From assembly GCA_025774405.1 (NCBI GenBank), contig JALGWB010000037.1, positions 1 to 11,183 of the forward strand: 11,183 nt of DNA. Direction: 5' to 3'. Position 1 is the stretch's first letter. Each line of letters starts with the position of its first letter. The notes beneath the pieces were generated by a model. That model searched no databases. It worked only from the letters and a program-made list of their open reading frames with translations, and had not been told where the DNA came from. A program made the position numbers and the translations under genes. The DNA comes from a bacterium. GTDB taxonomy: Bacteria; Arandabacterota; Arandabacteria; Arandabacterales; Arandabacteraceae. Of this stretch, positions 1 through 6,377 are shown piece by piece.

Positions 1-1
1 G

Positions 2-514
2 ATCTACCGTGGATTTGACACCCTCGGTGAGGTTACAGTTCTGTTCATCGCCGCCGTAGGAGTGGCAGCGGTTCTGGGGATTGCAGGACAGCAGGGCTTC
101 CCAAGAGAGCCGGCTAGTTTTGTTCTGCGAAACGCTTGCGTAGTCATCTTCCCCCTGATCCTGCTTTGTGGAACCTATATCTTCGTCCATGGGCACCTGA
201 CCCCAGGCGGAGGGTTCCAAGGGGGGGTGGTCATCGCTTCGGCTTTTGTCTTGACATACCTGGGTGGACGTGAGCGGAGAATAAGCAAGAGGCTATTTGG
301 CTCGGTTGAATCTCTGGCAGGGTTGGTATTCGTGACGACCGGTTTGATAGGCCTGGCGGTCGGAGGATACTTCCTTAGCCGCATCCTGCCCAATGGGAGA
401 CCGTACAGTCTCCTGAGCGCAGGAATCATCCCGATAATCTACATTGCCATTGGATTCAAAGTGGGGTCAGAGCTCGCCGGGATAATTGACAACTTGATAG
501 AGGAAACGAAATGA
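2..514 (+). CDS. mrpB: MbhE/MrpB-type membrane subunit, 5' end outside window (partial)
   Basis: Multisubunit Na+/H+ antiporter subunit MrpB (MnhB domain), part of the ion-translocating membrane arm. The diagnostic motif HGHLTPGGGFQGG is at visible residues 63-75, and about four hydrophobic membrane segments follow from residue 41 on. The frame stays open to the first base. The 15 residues at the window edge (R-G-F-D-T-L-G-E-V-T-V-L-F) match the end of the MbhE / MrpA C-terminal domain. I therefore do not accept the GTG at 62 as the start: the protein probably begins upstream as an MbhE-MrpB fusion or an N-terminally extended MrpB. It ends in an ATGA overlap with the MrpC-like gene, typical of translational coupling. 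The identity of the MrpB domain is secure. How much precedes it cannot be seen. Confidence 0.9.
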   Translation: MYRGFDTLGEVTVLFIAAVGVAAVLGIAGQQGFPREPASFVLRNACVVIFPLILLCGTYIFVHGHLTPGGGFQGGVVIASAFVLTYLGGRERRISKRLFGSVESLAGLVFVTTGLIGLAVGGYFLSRILPNGRPYSLLSAGIIPIIYIAIGFKVGSELAGIIDNLIEETK

Positions 515-870
515 CATTCTTAGAGAACTACGTTTTCTATGTTGGGGCATTTGGTCTCGTCCTGATAGGTCTTTTCACTATTCTTGTGAAGCGCAATCTC
601 ATCAAAGCTATCGTCGGATTGGCTATCCTCGATACTGGAGTGAATCTATTCCTGATTTCTGTGGGATACTTGGCAAGGGGAACAGCTCCAATTTACACGA
701 GAGCTGAGCAAGGGGCTCAGCCTATGGTTGATCCTGTACCTCAGGCATTGGTTCTGACGGCAATCGTGATCGGCGTGGCGGTTCTGGCGCTGGCACTTGC
801 ACTGGCAATCAGATTGTACCGTCACTACGGCACACTCGATCTTAGAAAGATAACTGAGCAAAGATGGTAA
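511..870 (+). CDS. mrpC: MrpC/NuoK-like membrane subunit
   Basis: A 119-residue, three-helix membrane protein of the MrpC/MnhC/NuoK family. In this superfamily it sits between the antiporter subunits and the core and contributes to the ion pathway. Helices lie at about residues 9-25, 31-52 and 77-101. The signature D-P-V-P-Q-A-L-V-L-T-A-I-V-I-G is at 74-88, the form typical of MrpC rather than of NuoK. K-R-N-L-I-K at 27-32 opens the second helix. Length is normal for MrpC (about 110-120). The ATG at 511 overlaps the MrpB stop by four bases, with a purine-rich AGAGGA at 499-504 as a likely ribosome binding site. The last seven bases overlap the MrpD-like gene. Confidence 0.92.
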   Translation: MTFLENYVFYVGAFGLVLIGLFTILVKRNLIKAIVGLAILDTGVNLFLISVGYLARGTAPIYTRAEQGAQPMVDPVPQALVLTAIVIGVAVLALALALAIRLYRHYGTLDLRKITEQRW

Positions 871-2348
871 ATCCTGTATTGCTTATAGTGGTACCTTTAG
901 GCTTTGCATTCTTGATCCCGATTCTGTCACTTCTCTCAAAGAAGATAGCCAAGTACATTCCGCCGATCCCTCTTTGCTTCAACATCGTAGTCTCCCTTTT
1001 ACTGTTGCCTAGGGCACTGGAGAATCCGGTTGTGGTTTCCATTGGTGGATGGCAGCCAGGGTTTTCTATCAATCTTGTTGCTGGCCCGGTAGGTATTCTC
1101 TTGTCGGCTATCGTAGCCTTCGTGGGGTTGCTAGTCTCCATTTATGCTGTTGACTACATAAGAGAGGGGGCTACCGACCGGTATCATATGCTTTTCCTGC
1201 TGCTCCTAACTGGTGCCACTGGCGTGGTCCTGACAGGTGACATATTCAATCTATTTGTCTTCTTCGAAATCCTTTGCATCTCCTCGTATGCCCTGGTGGC
1301 ATATGCAGGAGACAAAGCTGGGATTGAGTCTGCGGTGAAATACCTGATTCAGGGTGCGGTTGGCTCGAGCCTTCTGCTCATAGGCATAGGCTTACTCTAC
1401 GGTCTTTTCGGTACTCTCAACATGGCTGATATCGCCAAGGCACTGCAATCACCCACTTCTCTGCCAGTGTTTGTTCCAATGGCTCTTATCATTTCGGGAC
1501 TGGGTGTAGAGGCAGCCATGTTTCCATTGAACGGTTGGCTGCCCGATGCTCATTCATCTGCCCCATCGCCAGTGAGCGCGATTCTGTCTGGTATAGCAAT
1601 TGAAGTAGGACTCTATGCCATTGCCAGAGTTGTGTTCACCATCTTTGGTCTGTCCATAGATTCTACATCGAACTTCCTCATGTTTCTGGCGGTCCTGGGC
1701 ATTCTGACGCTGCTGGTAGGAGAAATGTGTGCTCTGGGTCAGAACAACATCAAGAGGATGCTCGCCTATTCAAGCATAGGCCAGATGGGTTTGATCCTGT
1801 TTGCGCTGGCTATGGCTAGCTCGTATGCAGTGGCTGGTGGTCTGTTCCAGCTGGTGAGCCACACCCTCGCCAAGGCACTGCTGTTTCTGACAGTGGGCTA
1901 TATGACTTATAGAACACATTCTTTGGACATATCAGCCCTCGCAGGAATCGGTAAGAGAATGCCCATCACCAGTTTGGCTTTTACCATAGGGGCATTTTCG
2001 CTGATAGGGCTGCCACCCTTCGCGGGTTTTCCCAGCAAGCTATTGATCGTTCGAGCGGCTTTGGCAACTAAGGAATGCCTATTCTTTGTGCTGATTGGAG
2101 GTGCCTTGCTGGGCACGGTAATCGAGGCTGCCTATTTCTTCAGAGTTGTCCAGGTACTCTACTTCAAGGATGGAAACACCAACATCGCGAGGAAGCAAGT
2201 CCCAGCTGTTGCTCTGATTCCCATTGTCATATTCGTCATATTGATCGTGGGTATCGGCATATACCCCAAGTTCATAACTGGTCTGTTGAACTCTGCCGCC
2301 GCAGAGCTCTTGAACAGGGTTGACTATATCAGGAATGTACTAGGATGA
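864..2348 (+). CDS. mrpD: MrpD/NuoN-like antiporter-type subunit
   Basis: A 494-residue polytopic proton/sodium-conducting subunit (proton-conducting transporter family, PF00361), normal length for MrpD/NuoN with about 14 helices. Family landmarks are visible: the TM5 glutamate in G-D-I-F-N-L-F-V-F-F-E (E135), K159 in V-K-Y-L-I-Q-G, the loop W-L-P-D-A-H-S-S-A-P-S-P-V-S-A (225-239), N-I-K-R-M-L-A-Y-S-S-I-G-Q (295-307, K297), H333/K337, and K392 in the TM12 region. One point is unusual. The TM7 lysine, normally in G-(I/F)-K-x-A-x-x-P before W-L-P-D, is glutamate here (E216 in G-V-E-A-A-M-F-P-L-N). The gene overlaps both neighbours, by 7 bases upstream and 4 downstream. Family membership is certain; the choice between MrpD and NuoN as closest relative is less so. 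Confidence 0.92.
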   Translation: MVNPVLLIVVPLGFAFLIPILSLLSKKIAKYIPPIPLCFNIVVSLLLLPRALENPVVVSIGGWQPGFSINLVAGPVGILLSAIVAFVGLLVSIYAVDYIREGATDRYHMLFLLLLTGATGVVLTGDIFNLFVFFEILCISSYALVAYAGDKAGIESAVKYLIQGAVGSSLLLIGIGLLYGLFGTLNMADIAKALQSPTSLPVFVPMALIISGLGVEAAMFPLNGWLPDAHSSAPSPVSAILSGIAIEVGLYAIARVVFTIFGLSIDSTSNFLMFLAVLGILTLLVGEMCALGQNNIKRMLAYSSIGQMGLILFALAMASSYAVAGGLFQLVSHTLAKALLFLTVGYMTYRTHSLDISALAGIGKRMPITSLAFTIGAFSLIGLPPFAGFPSKLLIVRAALATKECLFFVLIGGALLGTVIEAAYFFRVVQVLYFKDGNTNIARKQVPAVALIPIVIFVILIVGIGIYPKFITGLLNSAAAELLNRVDYIRNVLG

Positions 2349-4213
2349 ATCCACAATTGATACTGCTGATCGCCTTTGGGGGAGCCTTTCTTACCTATAT
2401 ATTCGGTAAGATCTCCAGTAAGCTCAGGGATGGAGCCGCCGTCGCCATATCGCTAGCACTGGTTGCCATATTTGCCTGCCTTTATGGCAGGCGTTTGCAG
2501 GAGAGTTTCTATTGGGGCTTCCTGGGCCTGAATCTCAGTTTTAGGCTGGATGCAGTCTCTTGGTTCTTCGCTATTGCGATAGTCTCCTTAGGTGCTCTGT
2601 CTATCATCTTCTCGCTGAGGTACATGAGGGACAGAGAAAGGACTGACTTCTACTACTCAATGATGCTCATGGTCAATGCGGCAATGCTAGGGATCGTTTT
2701 GTCAAGTGATCTCATAAGTTTCTACATCTTCTGGGAAATGATGTCTTGGTGCACTTTCTTGTTGATAAGCTACAACCAGCACCGAGCGCTGGATGCCGGC
2801 ATGAAGTACATCATCATGTCAATCATTGGCTCAGTTGCTATGCTTGCAGGGATCCTGTCGCTATACGTTTCCTTTGACACCCTACTCATCCCGCAAATCG
2901 CTTCTAGTCTTGCCACCGCTTCTCCGGGCTATGTCCTGTTTGTCTTGGTTATTTTCGGCATAGCCTTCGGGATTAAGAATGCCATTATGCCCTTGCATAC
3001 TTGGCTACCCGATTCTTATGCTGAGGCTCCCTCCCCATTCACGGCGGTACTATCTGGGATGCTCACGCGAATGGGTGTATACGGCTTTCTTCTGATCACC
3101 TACGTCGTAGGAGGGATGATTGGGGGTACCGGGCTGGGTTCAAATGTGCTCAAATTCAACTACGTCCTTGCCTGGCTTGGAGCGCTTACCATAGTTGTGC
3201 CCACCTTTATCGCCATGCTGCAGAACGATGCCAAACAGCTGCTTGCGTGGCACGGGATCGGGCAGGGCGGATACATGGTCTTGGGTATCGGTTTTGGCGT
3301 GGCTACTGCAAACAGTCTGGCTCTTGCTGGGGGAATCTTCCACACTCTTAACTACGCAATATGTATAGTCCTTCTTTTCATGAGTGTGGCCGCGGTCCAG
3401 TACAGGACTGGTGGTGTGAGGGATCTCAACTCTCTGGGCGGTCTCGTTGCAAGAATGCCCGTTGCATTTGTTGGCGCTCTCCTGGGCATCTCCGGACTGA
3501 TCGGATTACCTTTGACTAATGGGTTTGTCTCAAAATGGATGATGTATAAGGCATTGATTCTCGAAGGACATCCCTTCTTAGCATTCGCCGCACTGATAGG
3601 GACCTGGGGAACTATACTGTCAGTCTATAAGTTCCTCCATAATATGTACCTTGGTCAACTTCCTGAGAAATACAAGCACCTCGAGAAGTCGCCATTCAGC
3701 ATGCAGTTGCCTATCGCAGTGCTCTCGTCAGCCGTCGTTTTGTTTGGAATCCTTCCAGGTATTCCTCTAAGAGTGATCAATAAAATTTGCACATGGCTCG
3801 GTTTCTCATCTCTGGACGTGACCATCTGGGGATTCACTTCTGAGACGGGTACGTTAAACACAATGAACCTGCTTGCAGCTATAGTGGTAGTCAGCGCCGT
3901 CGTATGGGTGCTCTTCCACCGTGCTGCCAAATCGGTGGTCGTTGCTCAAGATGATAACTATGCTGCTGGTGCATATGTGCCTAAGGATAAGTATCATTAC
4001 ACAGCAGGATTCTACGAGCCTCTCTTCACAATGCTCAGACCCTACTTGAGAGACGTGGTAGATGAATTCTACACAGCGCTGGCGGGGTCTGTTAGGAAAT
4101 CTTGTGGTGCAGTAAGGCGCATTTATACGGGGGACGTAGGCAGCTATGTAACCTATATCATCCTGTTCCTTGCAAGCCTGATTCTTGTGCAGCTTAGGTG
4201 GAGACCATGGTAG
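2345..4213 (+). CDS. hyfB: HyfB/HycC/NuoL-like antiporter-type subunit
   Basis: A 622-residue large membrane subunit of the NuoL/HyfB type, the second antiporter-like channel of this complex. All expected ion-path residues are present: E131 in F-Y-I-F-W-E-M-M-S, K154 in A-G-M-K-Y-I-I-M-S, K211 in F-G-I-K-N-A-I-M-P-L-H-T-W-L-P-D-S-Y, K297 in N-D-A-K-Q-L-L-A-W-H, H333, and K397 in N-G-F-V-S-K-W. The C-terminal part after about residue 550 (Y-E-P-L-F ... F-Y-T-A-L-A ... R-R-I-Y-T-G) is a soluble amphipathic stretch followed by a last membrane helix at about 600-617. That resembles HyfB/HycC rather than the long lateral helix of NuoL. It starts in an ATGA overlap with the MrpD-like gene. Its stop overlaps the NuoH-like start by seven bases. 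Confidence 0.92.
   Translation: MNPQLILLIAFGGAFLTYIFGKISSKLRDGAAVAISLALVAIFACLYGRRLQESFYWGFLGLNLSFRLDAVSWFFAIAIVSLGALSIIFSLRYMRDRERTDFYYSMMLMVNAAMLGIVLSSDLISFYIFWEMMSWCTFLLISYNQHRALDAGMKYIIMSIIGSVAMLAGILSLYVSFDTLLIPQIASSLATASPGYVLFVLVIFGIAFGIKNAIMPLHTWLPDSYAEAPSPFTAVLSGMLTRMGVYGFLLITYVVGGMIGGTGLGSNVLKFNYVLAWLGALTIVVPTFIAMLQNDAKQLLAWHGIGQGGYMVLGIGFGVATANSLALAGGIFHTLNYAICIVLLFMSVAAVQYRTGGVRDLNSLGGLVARMPVAFVGALLGISGLIGLPLTNGFVSKWMMYKALILEGHPFLAFAALIGTWGTILSVYKFLHNMYLGQLPEKYKHLEKSPFSMQLPIAVLSSAVVLFGILPGIPLRVINKICTWLGFSSLDVTIWGFTSETGTLNTMNLLAAIVVVSAVVWVLFHRAAKSVVVAQDDNYAAGAYVPKDKYHYTAGFYEPLFTMLRPYLRDVVDEFYTALAGSVRKSCGAVRRIYTGDVGSYVTYIILFLASLILVQLRWRPW
4196..4203 (+). promoter_or_regulatory. ribosome binding site deciding the NuoH-like start
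   Basis: The AGGTGGAG stretch lies just before ATG 4207 (about 5 bases from its GGTGG core). An in-frame GTG at 4198 would lie inside this site and has no site of its own, so ATG 4207 is preferred. Confidence 0.5.
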
Positions 4214-5103
4214 GAAGAATCCTGCAATTCGTCTTGTATCCCCTTGTTGCCCTTGCGATAGGTGTGTTCTTCCTGGGGCTAGCGAGGAAGATCACGGCTA
4301 GGATACAATGGCGCTATGGACCTCCGCTCGTTCAGCCGGTTATTGATATGATCAGGTTCTTCTATCAGAAGAGCGTGTCGCATGGGCCGGTGTTCGCTGT
4401 GGGGCTGATTATGTCCCTGGCGGGGTCCATAGTCGTTGTTCTGTTCCTGCCTTTCGGCTCCATCTGCCCTCTCAGTGGGAGTGGTGGTCTACTTGTGGTT
4501 CTCTACGTTATGCTCCTGGCACCCATGGGTATTGCCCTGTCGGGAGGACAGGGTGCCAATCCCAACATCAGTATCGGGATATCCCGAAAGTTGATTCTTG
4601 CCCTGGGATACGAAGTGCCCTTCCTCCTGGTGTTGTTGACGGTTATGACTCACTACAACACGATTTCCATTGTCCAGGTGGTAGAGGCTCAAAGAGACAT
4701 AGGGTGGTCAATCGCCTCCCTTCCATTATTCTTGTCAGGAGTTTCGTACCTTCTCATTCTGCCTGCCATGTTGGGGTTCAGACCATTCGATGTGAGCACC
4801 GCTCCCCAAGAGATCTCTTCTGGGCCTCTGGTTGAATACGGTGGCAAATATTTGCTGATGGCAACGATTGAGCATGCTCTGTTGCTCTTCATCGACATTG
4901 CTCTTTTTGTAAACCTGTTCCTCGGTGGCGCAGGAAATCCGATCACCTTTTTCGTGAAGATGCTGATCGTATTCGTGCTTGTGCTATTCATTCATGCTGC
5001 ATTTCCAAGGCTGAGGATCGAACAGGCTATCAGATATCTCTGGAAGTGGCCAACAGCATTGGCCCTTGCGGGGCTGATAATAGTCACAATTGGGAGGAGC
5101 TAA
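4207..5103 (+). CDS. nuoH: NuoH/HyfC-like membrane anchor subunit
   Basis: A 298-residue NuoH/HyfC/EchB-type subunit, about eight membrane helices, which docks the peripheral Fe-S arm onto the membrane and links redox chemistry to ion pumping. Conserved marks are A-R-I-Q-W-R-Y-G-P-P-L-V-Q-P-V-I-D (31-47), the loop F-R-P-F-D (191-195) leading to Q-E-I-S-S-G-P-L-V-E-Y-G-G-K (201-214), and the C-terminal P-R-L-R-I-E-Q-A-I-R-Y-L-W-K (267-280). The loop deviates from the usual P-F-D-x-x-E-A-E-Q-E: it reads D195-V-S-T198-A-P200-Q-E202, so two acidic positions are neutral. ATG 4207 is chosen over an in-frame GTG at 4198. It overlaps the HyfB-like stop by seven bases and ends three bases before the next start. 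Confidence 0.92.
   Translation: MVGRILQFVLYPLVALAIGVFFLGLARKITARIQWRYGPPLVQPVIDMIRFFYQKSVSHGPVFAVGLIMSLAGSIVVVLFLPFGSICPLSGSGGLLVVLYVMLLAPMGIALSGGQGANPNISIGISRKLILALGYEVPFLLVLLTVMTHYNTISIVQVVEAQRDIGWSIASLPLFLSGVSYLLILPAMLGFRPFDVSTAPQEISSGPLVEYGGKYLLMATIEHALLLFIDIALFVNLFLGGAGNPITFFVKMLIVFVLVLFIHAAFPRLRIEQAIRYLWKWPTALALAGLIIVTIGRS
5092..5099 (+). promoter_or_regulatory. strong ribosome binding site for the TTG-started NuoB-like gene
   Basis: GGGAGGAG sits 7 bases before TTG 5107, inside the last codons of the NuoH-like gene. The next in-frame ATG (5152) has no such site, so the TTG start is favoured. Confidence 0.7.
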
Positions 5104-5106
5104 GAG

Positions 5107-5682
5107 TTGGACAGAAATCAAATTGCAAAGTGGTTCAAAGAGCCTTCTAAGATGGCAAATAAGTACTCCTTGCATGCGATATACTTTTGCACCGGCTGCG
5201 GCATAATTGAAGTACCGCCCGTAATAACGGCGAGATGGGACGCGGAGAGATTCGGTGTCATACCAGTAGCTACGCCTAGACAGGCAAACCTGTTCCTGAT
5301 AACGGGATATGTCTCAGTGAAAACCCTGAAGGCGATCATCAGAACCTATGAGCAAATGTATGAACCCAAGTACGCTGTTGCGTTCGGCTCATGTCCAATA
5401 AACGGCGGAATGTACTGGGATTCCTATAACACCATAAAACATTTGGATAAGTACATCCCGATCGATGGCTGGATAGCCGGCTGTATGCCGAGGCCAGAGG
5501 CGATATTCGTTGCTGTGACGCATCTGTGGACACTTATCGACAAAGGAATGGCAAATGGTTACGAGAGGTACAAGAAGTACTACCGAGCCTACAGGCGAAA
5601 CCAAGAGCTGGCTCTTGGTAAGTTGGAATGGCCTCCACTGTATCCGATAGGCGAGCACACAGAAGGAGGCGAATGTGATTGA
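5107..5682 (+). CDS. nuoB: NuoB / hydrogenase-small-subunit-like Fe-S protein
   Basis: A 191-residue homologue of NuoB, EchC, HyfI and MbhJ, carrying the terminal [4Fe-4S] cluster that passes electrons to the active-site cavity of the NuoD-like subunit. Four cluster ligands are visible: C28 and C31 in F-C-T-G-C-G-I-I-E, C96 in G-S-C-P-I-N-G-G, and C126 in G-C-M-P-R-P-E. The C-x-x-C spacing of the first pair is like group 4 hydrogenases and unlike the adjacent C-C of complex I NuoB. The conserved glutamate (E35) follows one residue later than in the hydrogenase C-D-I-E pattern. After about residue 150 there is a charged, aromatic-rich tail (Y-E-R-Y-K-K-Y-Y-R-A-Y-R-R). It starts at TTG with a strong GGGAGGAG site. 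Its end overlaps the NuoC-like start by 8 bases. Confidence 0.93.
   Translation: MDRNQIAKWFKEPSKMANKYSLHAIYFCTGCGIIEVPPVITARWDAERFGVIPVATPRQANLFLITGYVSVKTLKAIIRTYEQMYEPKYAVAFGSCPINGGMYWDSYNTIKHLDKYIPIDGWIAGCMPRPEAIFVAVTHLWTLIDKGMANGYERYKKYYRAYRRNQELALGKLEWPPLYPIGEHTEGGECD
5663..5669 (+). promoter_or_regulatory. ribosome binding site for the GTG-started NuoC-like gene
   Basis: AAGGAGG, near-perfect, lies 5 bases before GTG 5675, within the end of the NuoB-like gene. Confidence 0.75.
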
Positions 5683-6190
5683 GCAACTGAAACGGGAATT
5701 GGAAGCGACATTCAAGGGCGTCTCCGTAACTTCGGAGGCAGACAGACGTATTACAGTAGTGGTTGATCCTTTACAGACCATTGCGCTCCTCAGGTTTTTC
5801 AAGGACAGGGGATTCAGTCATCTTGCGCTCCTATCCGCAGTGGACCTCATAGATAAGCATGCGTTTGAACTCGTTTACATACTTACAAGCTACGCTGAAG
5901 ATACTGGTGAGGATGCGGTCCCGGGTGAGCTGATTCTGGTAGTAAAGTCTATGATTCCCAGAGACAAGCCTACATTCAAATCCGTCATCAACATCTATCC
6001 GAATGCGGAGCCTTATGAGCGGGAAATACATGAGTTATTCGGAATTCACTTTGATGGTCACCGAAGACTGACACCACTTTTTCTCGAAAGGCAGTATCCA
6101 ATTCCACCATTTCGGAAAGATTTTGACACTAGGAGATATGTCGAGGATGTCTTCGGTAGCATTCCAGCCATCGGTGATGAGGAAGGATAG
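5675..6190 (+). CDS. nuoC: NuoC-like (30 kDa) subunit
   Basis: A 171-residue NuoC / complex I 30 kDa family protein, the non-redox scaffold that packs against the NuoD-like subunit. The family signature runs from about residue 115 to 150: E-R-E-I-H-E-L-F-G-I-H-F-D-G-H, then R-R-L-T-P-L-F-L-E-R and P-P-F-R-K-D-F. It is a stand-alone protein rather than fused to NuoD as in HyfG/HycE. The length is normal for the stand-alone form. GTG 5675 is supported by AAGGAGG five bases upstream and by the N-terminal family pattern. The gene overlaps the NuoB-like gene by 8 bases. Its 3' end overlaps the start of a small basic ORF by 14 bases. The conserved motif makes the call secure. Confidence 0.93.
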   Translation: MIEQLKRELEATFKGVSVTSEADRRITVVVDPLQTIALLRFFKDRGFSHLALLSAVDLIDKHAFELVYILTSYAEDTGEDAVPGELILVVKSMIPRDKPTFKSVINIYPNAEPYEREIHELFGIHFDGHRRLTPLFLERQYPIPPFRKDFDTRRYVEDVFGSIPAIGDEEG

Positions 6191-6377
6191 GGCAGGACTG
6201 TTGATAGGATGGGTGTCCGAGAGGCTTTGTCCGCCCCAGCCAGGACTGCGAATACGCATGATGACCAATATGGGGCGCATCGTCACGTCGAAGGTAAAAC
6301 ACCAGGAAATGGGTAAGATCGTCTTGAAGAAGTACCTGGGGAAGGATGCGGCACATGAACGGCACTTCGGGGAATAA
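6177..6377 (+). CDS. small basic hypothetical protein between NuoC- and NuoD-like genes
   Basis: I do not recognise this 66-residue ORF. From ATG 6177 it begins M-R-K-D-R-A-G-L-L-I-G-W-V and ends K-D-A-A-H-E-R-H-F-G-E. It has 14 Lys/Arg against 6 Asp/Glu, a single cysteine (in R-L-C-P-P-Q-P-G), and no clear membrane helix or cofactor motif. Without it there would be a gap of about 165 bases between the NuoC-like stop and the NuoD-like start, in an operon whose other core junctions overlap or nearly touch. It overlaps both neighbours, in a third frame, as a translationally coupled gene would. Codon choice looks like that of its neighbours. No clear ribosome binding site is seen, which weakens the case. 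It could be a small accessory or assembly subunit, or non-coding spacer. Confidence 0.5.
   Translation: MRKDRAGLLIGWVSERLCPPQPGLRIRMMTNMGRIVTSKVKHQEMGKIVLKKYLGKDAAHERHFGE
6341..6345 (+). promoter_or_regulatory. ribosome binding site favouring ATG 6355 for the NuoD-like gene
   Basis: GAAGG lies 9 bases before ATG 6355. It abuts the alternative ATG 6346 and so cannot serve it. Confidence 0.45.

Noticed and set aside
62..64. GTG as the start of the MrpB-like protein
   Set aside because: The frame is open to base 2 and the upstream codons match a conserved family segment, so the true start is outside the window.
5389..5802. 137-codon minus-strand frame
   Set aside because: Antisense to the NuoB- and NuoC-like genes, whose cysteine and family motifs fix the coding strand.
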